From Malus domestica (taxonomy: Eukaryota > Streptophyta > Magnoliopsida > Rosales > Rosaceae), in assembly GCF_042453785.1 (NCBI RefSeq), contig NC_091661.1:25907501-25971500 (forward strand): a stretch of DNA of 64,000 nucleotides. The letters run 5' to 3'. Under the pieces are notes generated by a model that saw nothing but the letters and a program-made list of their open reading frames with translations, was not told the origin of the DNA and made no database searches. Each line of letters opens with the position of its first letter. Positions within the stretch are counted from its first letter, which is position 1. Positions 1-9,997 of the stretch are shown in pieces. The translations under genes were made by a program, and so were the position numbers.

Positions 1-239
1 TGTGATGGTACACTATCTGTATTTCCGTCACAACTAAAAATCTCTGATGCCAAGAGACTAGATGATAAAATGGTAATGTCTATGACGAGACACGTGGTCA
101 TTTAAAAGTTAAAGCCATCTCATTAATGAACATTCTACATAATGGTACACCGCATCACACTGGAGCATTTCATCTCTCAATATTTTTTAGTTTCCCTCCT
201 TTTTATTTTTTGGATCGTCTTCTTCCCTCCCGTTTTGTT

Positions 240-242
<3 letters not shown>
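1..242. other. Upstream flank of the PSF3 gene
   Basis: AT-rich sequence before the CT-rich leader of the PSF3 gene. It presumably holds that gene's promoter, but I see no clear TATA box or other element that I would defend, and no coding region. Confidence 0.4.

Positions 243-275
<33 letters not shown>
243..275 (+). repeat. (CT)n microsatellite in the PSF3 leader
   Basis: An almost uninterrupted run of CT dinucleotides. It lies in the likely 5' untranslated exon of the PSF3 gene, just before a GT donor at 324. Pyrimidine-rich leaders recur in front of several other genes in this window. Confidence 0.9.
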
Positions 276-277
<2 letters not shown>

Positions 278-1052
278 GGCCTCAGATTTCACCCCTGAAA
301 CAGAGAGCGAAACAACAACCCAGGTAAATACTAGTATTTCTAACTCTATTCTTTAATTCCGCTGCGAATTATGCTCTTGTTTTTATTGGATTTTAGATCA
401 TTTTATTTCCGAATTTTTGTCTCGCTATGTGAAGCTGTAGATTCATGGTTGGCCTGATCTGATTCTTGCTTTTGAAGCTAGTGTTAGTTGGATTTATATT
501 TTCGACCAACTGGGTGTTTGTGGGTTTCGTTTCTTTTTTCAGAATTTTCTGTCTTTTCCTAAATTATCTGTACTTCTTCCATGAAATCAATAAGATGGGT
601 TTGTTGCCTGCAACGTGTTTGTCAAAATGCTTCAGAGAGTTCATAACTTGTTGGTATCTGGAATCCTCTCGCTTTGGCAATTGTTGAAATAGGAAATCTT
701 GAATCTGTTGGCTCAATATATCTGTAGAACCCAAATAGGCATTCTAACCCCAAATTTTGGTTTTCAAATACATCCCAAGTACTTATGTCACTGGAATATG
801 GGAAATCCTATTCCGGAGCGGTTCAGATGGTTCAAAGATTTATGCTTTTGCAAAGTCAAAGATCGTTTATTAAACAAGAATGTGACAATTTTATGCCTAT
901 GATTTGTTTGTCATTTTGGGTTTTGGTGGCTCGAGAGATGATAAGATTGGAAGGTTCAATTAGTAAGGTTTTTGAAATTGGTCTTTGTTGCTTCAGGAAT
1001 CTGTTTTGGAGAAGCAGGGGACGTTACAAGGAAAGTGGGATCTTTCCTGAAT

Positions 1053-2635
1053 ATGGCTAACTACTATGACATTGATGATATTATTATGGAGCAACAGGTT
1101 ACTTCCCGTCTCTTCGTATCCTTGAAATCTAAAGTGCATCTGCTACATTTATTTAAATCTGTATTCTAAGCATTATTTCTGTTTCCAAGCAGCTCGTCCC
1201 GGTTGTTTTCCATAAAGCAGTAAATGGTGTGGAGATTGATCCTAGTGCTGAAACTGATTATGTAAGTGATCAGAGTGGGTTTGGAGCGGATAGCCTTTGG
1301 TGAAAAGGATGTGCTCTTATATCTTCTTGGGTTTGTATTTCAGGTTGAAGCCGGTTCAAAGGTAGAGCTGCCTTTATGGCTTGCTTATGAGTTACACCTC
1401 AAACAAGTAGTAAAGATGAAGGTTCCTGCCTGTTTCAATCACAGGTATGATATCATATTATAAGTTCGTTTAACATTTTTAAATGGCCAATTTGGTTTGG
1501 GCTGAGTTTAATGGCCAGTTTGGTTCATTCAACAGTTTCTGGCCATGGTCATGGAGATTCATTTTGTTCTCAGGCTCGAAATCTGATATCCGTACATTTC
1601 TTGTCTGTGGTATACAAGATATTATGTTTATTCGTCATATCTTTGAATGTGCTTAGTTGCCACTGACCAATTACAATTGCTGCCATTCTGTGGGATGTGT
1701 AATTTTAGGAAAGCATGAAGAACAACTCACGTGATTCAAGTTCAAAACTAGCGATAGCTATATATCTAACACTTGTACATTTTTTTTTATCAGAACAAAG
1801 CTGGAACTTGGGGCTGATGGTGCAGCAGTAGATTTGAGATCTCGATGTCTATACTTCTATGAATTTGGATGCAAGATAGCACCATTGTGAGTCTCTCTCC
1901 TACTGATTTCCTGTATACATAATTCAATCGGTATGTTCTCTTGATGTAATTTATCTTCTAATAGGCACATTTTTAATAAAAATCACTCTTAATGTGGTAG
2001 AGGGTTGAGAAAATGGTACATGACAAGGACTCCCATGGATAAACTTGTTTTCACAGTAACTTGTCATGATCTGGTTCTTCGTCAATCTGAAAGAGAAAAT
2101 AATTCCGCAAGTAATCCAGTTTCTCCAACATTGTGTGTTCATGCTATTAAAAAAATTTCCGGTCATGAAATTAAAACTCCCGTAATTTAGATTAGATTAG
2201 AACATCACTGGTAAATGTGACTAATATTTTCTTTATTTTGTGCAATCATTTGGATGGACAGGATTGGTGACAGAGACATGGGATCTTTCCTATTATCTGC
2301 ATTCAGAACCAGGTACCAGCAAATACTGGCAAAGGCACATAATGCAGCATTTACGGCACCTTCGAAATTGTTGAGTTTCTTAACAAAAGAAGAAACCAAC
2401 TGTAAGATTTATATTACATTTGTTTTTCTTTTTTTTGGGTTACGCCGGAGGGAATCGAACGCTTGACCTATGTGTATCTCTTTAGTCTGTTTGACACAGA
2501 ATGTGTTTACAAATTACAATTGCAGTGTATGAGGCGGCTCAATCCTCAATGGCAGCCTTCAAGAAGTGGCGGATCGGCGGCCCCCGATTCGAAAGAGCTT
2601 CTGTTCTTGGGAGGAAGAGGAAATCAACTGACTAG
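1053..2635 (+). CDS. PSF3: DNA replication complex GINS subunit PSF3
   Basis: PSF3 is one of four subunits of the GINS complex, which joins Cdc45 and the MCM helicase at replication forks in the nucleus. Six coding exons give 185 residues: 1053-1097, 1193-1261, 1344-1444, 1794-1886, 2262-2401 and 2526-2635. All introns are GT-AG and the frame closes exactly. The protein starts MANYYDIDDII and shows the conserved blocks PLWLAYELHLKQ, PACFNHR, DLRSRCLYFYEFG and a basic tail ending GRKRKSTD, close to plant PSF3 from memory. The length fits the family (about 190). A 5' leader intron probably runs from 324 to 996, joining the CT-rich leader to an exon with no upstream ATG. Intron 5 carries a short tRNA-like SINE remnant near 2420-2470. 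No truncation seen. Confidence 0.95.
2420..2470 (-). mobile_element. SINE remnant in PSF3 intron 5
   Basis: A poly(T) run followed on the plus strand by gggaatcgaacgcttgacc. Read on the minus strand this is a B-box-like GTTCGATTCCC ending in poly(A), the look of a tRNA-derived SINE end. It is too short to be a tRNA gene. Confidence 0.45.
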
Positions 2636-2699
2636 TCGATCCATCTTTTTCTGAATCGTTACCTCAGTTTGTAATTTTTCCCGAAATGTATCAGTTCTT

Positions 2700-3581
2700 A
2701 TAGTGTTCTCCAAACACCATTTTATAAATTATGAAGTTTATTTCGCGGTCCCTAACTCACGACGGGTAGAAATGGATTGTGTTCGAGCTTACTTATATGT
2801 CATGTTTTTATCAATTTACGAGTTTATTGACATGCAAGATGAGAAAAGGCTTTGTATTTTATAAGATCATTTTTAAAATAACTGAAAGCGCATCGTTTTT
2901 TATCAGAAGCGTTTTTAATCATTTTAAAACTCATATTATCTTGCTACCCAAACAGCAATTTTCTCCTTTCAACCTTAACCAAACATACTGCTTCTTCTCC
3001 CACGTCAAAGACACAAACATACATCTTCACTACCATCACCAGAAACCATCCTCTTCCACCACCATTAGCCCCCCCCGTCCTTCACCCCTCGTCCGTCGAA
3101 CCCAGCCCCAGTCCCTCCTCTCAATTTCCCACTCCGAGTCTTGTAAGTTAGTCTAACTGGAAGGTGACGAGGGTGCGAATTTCTGACGGCAAAGGCAATG
3201 GAAGGAGGAAGATGGATGTTTGGATATGGATTGAAAGTGAGCTGCCTGCTGTTTGGGTAGAAAGATAATATCATTTTGGGTGAGAGTTTGATACGACAGG
3301 TGTAAGCATTTTATTGGGCTACATAGGAGAGGCAGTTTACCAGAGGAAAATGATCATCGCCGATCATTTTCCTGAAGATCTTAAGAATCTTATGATTATG
3401 ATCGTACATCATTGATCAATATGACAGGTTGGCTTGTCCGTCTGAAATTGTTATTTGTCACAATTTTCTTATCGGTGCATATTTGTATATTTGTATATTT
3501 ACCTTGTCCCCAAAACCCAAAACAGGAAACAACAAACGACAAAACACAGAGCCGACCGATGCGCCCGCATTTTTCACGCAC
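2700..3581. other. Intergenic region between PSF3 and the ELF4-type gene
   Basis: Holds the PSF3 3' flank and the ELF4-type promoter. A weak inverted segment with agcg/cgct motifs at about 2866-2960 resembles the MITE class seen at 38755-39017, but it is too degraded to call. A C-rich stretch lies at 3068-3125. I looked for evening elements near the ELF4-type gene and found none that I trust. Confidence 0.4.
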
Positions 3582-3977
3582 ATGACCTCCCGCGATTCAT
3601 CTTCCGGAGCCGAGTCGAGCATGGACTACTTCAGCCACGAATCCCCAACCAAACGCACCGTTCCGGCCACCGCCGTCTTCGATCAAGACGAGGAAGCCGA
3701 CGATTCGGAGCTGTGGGACCAGTTCAACCGCAGGTTCAGCGAGGTCCAGTCCTTACTGGATCGCAACCGCTCCCTGATCCAGCAGGTCAACGACAACCAT
3801 CGGTCTCGGATCGCCGACAACATGGTCAAGAACGTGGCGCTTATCCAGGAGATAAACGGCAACATCTCCAAGGTCGTTTCTCTTTACTCCGACCTCTCAT
3901 CAAATTTCTCCACCTTCTTTCACCACCACAACGCCTGCAAAAATGCCGAGGACGGCGGTGCCGAGCCCGATAACTAG
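3582..3977 (+). CDS. ELF4: EARLY FLOWERING 4-type circadian clock protein
   Basis: ELF4 proteins are small nuclear helical proteins that join ELF3 and LUX in the evening complex of the plant clock, repressing evening targets and affecting flowering time. This single exon codes for 131 residues. The DUF1313/ELF4 domain covers about residues 40-110, with the family signature from DRNRSLIQQVNDNH (60-73) to ADNMVKNVALIQEINGNISK (78-97) and LYSDLSSNFS (101-110). Single-exon structure and small size are typical. The N-terminal 39 residues are acidic and Ser-rich; the tail has a short His run (114-116). The ATG at 3582 gives the longest N-terminus that begins after the leader; an internal Met at residue 14 is possible. 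It may be ELF4 itself or a close ELF4-LIKE paralogue: the DNH form of the motif favours ELF4, but this needs a tree. Confidence 0.9.
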   Translation: MTSRDSSSGAESSMDYFSHESPTKRTVPATAVFDQDEEADDSELWDQFNRRFSEVQSLLDRNRSLIQQVNDNHRSRIADNMVKNVALIQEINGNISKVVSLYSDLSSNFSTFFHHHNACKNAEDGGAEPDN

Positions 3978-4035
3978 TGTCGTTTTTCAGTAGAATTTAC
4001 TCCGATCCCGACCACTTGGAATTTGAGTTGAATCT

Positions 4036-4041
4036 AATAAA
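4036..4041 (+). terminator. Candidate poly(A) signal of the ELF4-type gene
   Basis: AATAAA lies 59 bases after the stop codon, and a second AATAAA lies at 4108-4113. Either is well placed to direct 3' end formation. Confidence 0.45.
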
Positions 4042-4492
4042 TCCCAGCTAGGTTTTTACAGTGTTATTACTGTTCTTATTTTTAAAGTTTATTTTCCCCA
4101 TCTGGTCAATAAATCAGTGAAATATTAATATTTGGTGTTTAATTTTATGAATTTTTTTTTTTGGAACTGCAAATTTAGCATATATAACGGAAAATACTTA
4201 GCTCGTTACACGACATATCCACTTTGTCATGTAAGCATAAACTTTTCTTTTTGTAATTCTAACGAGTTACACATGTACATGCGTCGAGCTACAATTTGCA
4301 AACACGGAGTCATTGATCCTTACATGTGAGGAGCGAGATTCGAACTTAGATCAGAAGTTACTGAATCGAAACTCTTTAGTGGTACATGTATCAGTCTTGT
4401 GCAACATAAGCATATAGTGGTTGTACAGCTTTTTTACATCTCGTTCGCCGCCCGTTCGCAGCTTGTCTGAAAGGTTAGTGTACACTGTGTGG
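4042..4492. other. Convergent 3' region between the ELF4-type and cyclophilin genes
   Basis: The ELF4-type gene ends from the left and the cyclophilin gene ends from the right, so this stretch is two 3' flanks facing each other. It has no coding signal. The segment at 4300-4370 has a gagattcgaacttagat motif like the B-box side of the SINEs elsewhere in the window. Confidence 0.4.
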
Positions 4493-6397
4493 TTACATTG
4501 GAAGTTCGCCGCTGTCGGTGATGACAACCTTGCTCCTAGGTACCCCGTTCGCGTCTCCAACTTCTTCGACTTTGTACACTACGTCCATCCCGGAAATCAC
4601 CTTGCCAAATACGACGTGCCGCCCATCCAACCTTTCAAGAAAAGCAGAGCGAAATGCAGGCATGTAAGTTTTATAAACATTTCATTCGGATACATGTTCG
4701 GTTCCCAAATCGAAATATGCATGCCAAAATCATAACCTAGTTCGGAATCATACGACCGGATTGATCTAGTTTCAGTTCTAGGAAAGGATTGTTCAAATGG
4801 TAATTGAGACAAGTCGGCGTTTGGGATAAACAACTTAACAAAATTGGTATCAAAACTACAGGTATTCCAAGAAACGTCGAAAAAGAAACCTACCAATCAG
4901 TTTTGACTGTTGTAATGAAGAATTGTGATCCATTGGTGTCTGGCCCAGCATTTGCCATAGAAAGAATACCTGTTTTTCAGGCAGCAAGTCGAATTCAGAT
5001 AGAGTAGTAATGCATTTCCAACATATACAGTTAAACTTCACTGAAAGGAGAACTTTTGCATGAACAAACTACTCAAATACAAGGCAGATTTTACTTGCCT
5101 GACCCTGTGTGCTGTAGTTTGAAGTTTTCATCTGCAAACTTATCACCGTAAATTGACTCACCACCTCGCCCATCACCGAGAGTGAAATCACCTCCCTGTA
5201 TCATAAAGCTGGGAATAATCCTGTGAAATGTACTGCCCTTGTAGTGAAGAGGCTTCCTACTTGTTCCAGTTCCTTTTTCCCCTGAAACCCGAGAGGCTCA
5301 CTAAAGTTGAAAACAACACAAAATCTGTAGCTTCCATGCAAATAATCACAAGATTACAGATAAGGGAGCTAAAGTTACTTGTTTACCCGTACAAAGGGCT
5401 CGGAAATTCTCTGCATTTACAACAGAAACTTTGGTTAACTCTTTCCATGGCAGTGATATCTCAACAGAAACTTTAGTAGTAGGCTGTGGGGTACCAACCT
5501 GTGGTTTTAGGGACTGTTTTTCCAAAGAGACCCATCACAATGCGACCTTAAAGAAAACAAAATATCAATAATTTCAATCAAACACCACTTCTCTGCCAAA
5601 TAATTTACAACAGCTGAATGCTGATACACAAAACACAAAGTTCTTATATTTAATTTAATCTTATCAATTATCGGAGGAAATTAACGACTACCTTGCTCAC
5701 AATTAATTGATGAACATGAACAATATCAAGGAAACAACATTTTCTCTGCCAAATAATTTACACCGGCTGATGAAACAAAACACAAACTTCTTAACTTTAA
5801 TTTAATTGTATCACTTAGTGGAGGAAATTAACAACTAAAAGTTCAATTAAACAACATTTCTCTGCCAAGTAATTTACAAATACAAAGTTCTTAACTTTAA
5901 CATATTTATAAATTATTGGAAGAAATCAACAAATACCCAGAAAATGTATGCTCATAAATTGATTAAATCGTCAATTAAATTAGCAGATTAAGAATTCATT
6001 TCATACCAAAGGGTTTTCCATTTATTTCGATATCGAAGTAACCTTTGTGAGTCACTTGCTCCAAATCGCTTTCCTGCCAAAACACAGAAGCACCCAACAA
6101 ACGTAAGTAGCTCCGTTGGTTCCCAAAGAAAACTGGCGGGTGAGTTCCCCACCTCACGGAGCTCGCTTTTGACAACATTCGGCTCGTTCAGAGCTCCGTC
6201 GCCGCCGAGTCGGGTCTGAAATCGAATCGCAAAACAATTCCTAAAAACAATTCGGAGAGAAGGGAAGATTGCAGAAATTGAGTTATGCAATTGGAAGAGA
6301 GAGGTGATGGAGTTTTTACCAGGATGAATACTAAGGCGCCGAAGAGGAGTAGGACCCACAAAAGAGCCGCCGAAAACAGCCTTCTTCCCGTCGTCAT
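4493..6397 (-). CDS. Peptidyl-prolyl cis-trans isomerase (cyclophilin), secretory pathway type
   Basis: Cyclophilins catalyse cis-trans isomerisation of prolyl bonds during folding. Eight exons on the minus strand give 225 residues: 6397-6320, 6215-6153, 6073-6007, 5546-5499, 5410-5387, 5281-5099, 4969-4894 and 4631-4493; every phase fits. Residues 1-26 are a basic start followed by a hydrophobic core ([15 protein letters not shown]), a signal peptide or membrane anchor, so an ER/secretory location is likely. The cyclophilin domain begins near [11 protein letters not shown] (residue 54) and keeps the active-site [15 protein letters not shown] (Arg114), NGSQFFITT and the Trp (180) needed for cyclosporin binding. 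Two oddities: a 24-base exon (5387-5410) and a GC donor after exon 6 (at 5098-5097). The usual HTGPG is HTGSG here. It resembles Arabidopsis CYP21-2/CYP20-1 from memory; the subfamily is not settled. Confidence 0.93.
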
Positions 6398-6629
6398 CCC
6401 GGTCCTTCCTCTGCAGCTGCGGACTTGTCAGCTGAGATGTGAGTCTGTTGACTGTGAGTGGACTCTGTGTGGGCCTGTTGACTGGACTAAATGTTTGTTT
6501 GGGCCCAACTAGCAGACATTTTCTCTTTGTTTGTATTTGAGGGATTCCATGGCCGGCCACCCTAGGATGTTATTTGGACACCCTTAACATGTCCAAAAAT
6601 GTCAATTTCATCCTTTTGGTAATAATTGT

Positions 6630-6752
6630 ACCTCTCACACACTCTTGTTAATTTTTGTCATTAATCTTCTTCGATTTGTTTGATCTGACGATCGAAAATT
6701 GAGAGATGTGTGTGAAAAATAAAATCGCACATATTAGTGTGTTATAACCTCT
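6630..6752. mobile_element. MITE copy (ctcacacactcttgttaat family)
   Basis: The left side reads ctcacacactcttgttaat and the right side reads attgagagatgtgtgtgaa, roughly inverted. A second copy with the same layout is at about 15188-15306. Small size and inverted ends suggest a non-autonomous DNA transposon; no clear target duplication was seen. Confidence 0.5.
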
Positions 6753-8387
6753 TTTTACTTGGCAGTAACATTATTAATTTGGGGATAAGTTCCGCTTAGG
6801 AAAGTTTTTCTACGCATGTTTCCTACCTCTCTCTCTCTCTCATCATCTTGCATCACGTGATTTATACGTAACATTATTCTAATATTCCAAATGAGAGAAA
6901 CTCTCATGAAATGTGTTATATAAGTTGTTAACATACACAAGAGAGTATGAAAAACGTGATAGGTAAGTTTTTCTCCATAATCAAACTAAATTACTCAGAA
7001 TTAACGAAATTTTGTAGTGTTATTGACGAAATTTTTAGTTATTAAATATTTCATTGCATTTTTTATCACGAATTTAACGATTAAAAATTCATTACCCCGA
7101 AGAATACTAAGAAATCCCATATAATTTAATTATTCGTTAGAAATATTGAATGCAGTGTACCGATAAGGTGTCACTTTTCTTCCCTTGTTTGCAGTTTTCA
7201 TATGGGAGTGTGGATTTGTCCAATGCTTCCAACTTTAAGTGGATCCAATACCAAGTCATTGTCAACTTCTGCATTGTTCAGATTCTGCCTCTTCCCCATT
7301 TATGAGAAAAAGTAATGGTGAAGAGACTCTCTCAACTTTTTATGGACTTTTCATTGTTGAAATATTATATATCGATCGTATTTATGAGAAAAAAATAGTT
7401 TAAATATCTTAATTTCATTTTAATTATTTAGAAAAAAAATTGATCTCGACCCAGAAAAAAGATCAAAAATTTTTATGATAAAACCTCACTCTCTTTGATA
7501 ATTCTATATCTACCGCTCATATTTTTGACAAAATATCTATGAAGAATTTAACTTTTAAGAAAGTCTTAAAATATACGAAATACTATGTACTACGGAGCAC
7601 CTAAGAATTATTAGATTTATATGTCCAATGTCTTTGTGAATTGGTAGCTGTAATAGGCAGCTTTATCTTGTACCATTGTTATTGTATTCGCACTTGCTAC
7701 TATAAAATATACTCACACTCACCAATGCTAATATATAAAGAAGGACTTTACATTTTATTTGGTATTTCACAACATTAAGTCAACTTCGTTACTTTAATTC
7801 CAAGCATAATATTTTTTATTTTCAAAAAAAGTTTAACCGATAGCTTCATCACGATAATCTACTCTTTCAAAAACTATGAAAACTTACAAAGGTATTTTAG
7901 CATTTCAGTAGCCACCATCATATGATTCACAAGTATTAAGAATTTACCCTAAAACATGCCGAATCCATCTCTAGCTAGTTTCCCATGGTGATTCCAATTG
8001 CCAAAATTAAATTTACTTTTTATTTTTGTCAAAGTTGAAAAGTCGTATCGAGTTATGTTGTTGTCGTTTTTTCCCCTCCTTTCTTTAATCTGAAGAAGTT
8101 GCTTTTAGTTTAATCTGAAGTTTTTTTTTTTTTTTCTTTTTCTAATTTGATGGATGCAATGTTCTAGTTGTTACCTGTTAACGATCCAATTTTTAATTCA
8201 ACCTGGTTAGGTGTTTACAGGGACGGTGCCACTCTATGGGGCCTTTGTCTCTTTCTAATTGCTCCAAGCAAGATAATGTAGCCTACTTAATTGATGACAA
8301 AATTTTGGGAATCTTCATTCTTTTGCGAGAAGAGAGCAAGGATTTTATAGTACTCTAACAATCAAGTCTTTATGTGTAATTTGATTT

Positions 8388-8525
8388 TTAGAAAAAAAAA
8401 ATTACTATTTGTAAGGAAAAGGAAGATAGTTTGAAACTAATTTAAGAGAGAGAAGTTTCAAACCCGAGATGCGTGATAGAAATTCAACATTGTCCATTAT
8501 GATATTAGACCACGTCATTTTCAAA
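8388..8525 (-). mobile_element. SINE-like repeat, copy 1 of a local pair
   Basis: Starts with an A-rich run and contains gagagaagtttcaaacccgagatgcgtg followed by a line of ..aacattgtccattatgatattagacca. The same order of words recurs at about 8700-8850 (gaagtttcgaactcatgacg, then attactataatattgcaca). The B-box-like GTTTGAAAC/GTTCGAAAC on the minus strand suggests a tRNA-derived SINE. Confidence 0.45.
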
Positions 8526-8699
8526 TGTTTACCCCGAACCCTAAATAATCAAAAGATTATGTGTGGTTCAACTTGCAAATCCTTCATCATTTTCAAATGT
8601 TTATTTTGCTTTGAGCTTCCCATTTTTACGGTTGATTTATTCACAATATTATATCAATTTTGATTTTTACCATTGGTCACTTCATCAACTTCGTTGATC

Positions 8700-8850
8700 A
8701 GTTTTTTTTTAATTAAAATTAAAATTTATTATTAATGGGAGAGAGATGTTTAAAACTACTACAATGATTAAGAGAAGAAGAAGTTTCGAACTCATGACGA
8801 CGCATGTAAAAAAACTCAATATTCTATTACTATAATATTGCACAACATGT
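8700..8850 (-). mobile_element. SINE-like repeat, copy 2 of a local pair
   Basis: Second copy of the repeat at 8388-8525, in the same orientation, with a poly(T)/AT-rich head and the gaagtttcgaactcatgacg block. The two copies are diverged, so they look like independent insertions rather than a recent tandem duplication. Confidence 0.45.
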
Positions 8851-9321
8851 CGTTGCTCAGTTTGATATAATGATATTGCACTTTAGAAAACGAGTAAAAA
8901 TAAATCACCGAATGATCAACAATGATAAATCTCTACTAATTAATGAAACACTCTTTGTTAATCAAAAGAGGGTGAAAAAATAAATTAGTCTTCTATCACA
9001 CCCAAAAAGTGATGAGAATAATGTAATTTCACAGGTCCTACTGTTTTTTATTGAAGTCTCACCTACAGGTAATGTTAAAATACCTCCAATATTTAAAAAC
9101 AAATTAAAAAAAAACAAAAACAAAAACCTTTCACTCCCCCACGCTCTCTCTCTCCCTCCCTCTCTTCTTCTCATTTTCTAAAAAAATACGTTCATACACA
9201 CAAAATATGTAGGCCAATGCTAGTATTTATTAAAATATTGCAAAGGGATAAAATTCTTTCATGACCAACTTGTAAAGGACAGTCACAAATGTTGTTGGAA
9301 GTTGTAACCTAGTAAAAAAAT

Positions 9322-9501
9322 AGAGTAGGATCCTCTCACCTCCTAGTCTCCATCATCTTCCCTCATCTTCTATTTGAATGATCACCATTAAATCACGTTA
9401 ACGTTTTGTATTAATTTTTTAATAGGTAGAAGACAAAAAACATTTTGTGATAGGAGAGGAGGGAAGGAGATGAGAATACGAGGGGAGATAATCCTACTAA
9501 A
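9322..9501. mobile_element. Hairpin MITE (core atcacgttaacgttttgtatta)
   Basis: The ends are inverted: agtaggatcctctc on the left and gagataatcctacta on the right. The middle carries the word cacgttaacgttttgtatta, shared with copies at 15810-16030, 25465-25643 and 45297-45471. The right arm is partly deleted compared with the 15.8 kb copy. Confidence 0.65.
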
Positions 9502-9780
9502 AAAAAAGACATGACCTCCTACGGGAGAAAATTTTCATTGTGACCTGAGCACGATCTGAACACGAATGGTACACTACGTGTTTTTATATAAGTGATGAAA
9601 ATTTTTATTTTTTAAATTATTAACTTTTTAACACATATTTTACTATTTATATAATAATACATGAGGTACTATTTCGTGTTTCGTCATACCACCCCGGTCT
9701 TTGTTTTCTAACTCGTTTTTGACTTGGCACGTCAATGCCAAATGCTCTCACCAACTTTTCAAAAAAAACCAAAAAAATAA

Positions 9781-9788
9781 TATAAAAA
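9781..9788 (+). promoter_or_regulatory. Candidate TATA box of the first PLC gene
   Basis: TATAAAAA lies 210 bases before the ATG at 9998. It is followed by a strongly pyrimidine-rich stretch (9862-9930), which would be the 5' leader if transcription starts about 30 bases after the box. Confidence 0.55.
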
Positions 9789-9997
9789 GGTAAGACAAGT
9801 TTTTGGTATTGGAACGAACGGTTGATTAGTCAGTTAATCTCCAACGATCCAGCTGATTTCTAGGGTCCCCTCTCCTCCTTCATCACTTCCTCCCTCTCCC
9901 TCTTCCCTCTTTTTTCTCGCTTCATTTTTCCGGTGACCAAACAGGAAACTCAGGAAACCGAAACGAAGATCGGTCGGACTCGGAGACGGGAACTTCG

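Larger units (their letters stand above)
6398..9780. other. Intergenic region between the cyclophilin and first PLC genes (divergent promoters)
   Basis: No gene recognised. It contains the promoters of two divergent genes at its ends. Within it are a MITE copy (about 6630-6752), two copies of a tRNA-like SINE-type repeat (about 8388-8525 and 8700-8850) and a hairpin MITE (9322-9501). The rest is AT-rich with no structure that I can name. Confidence 0.5.
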
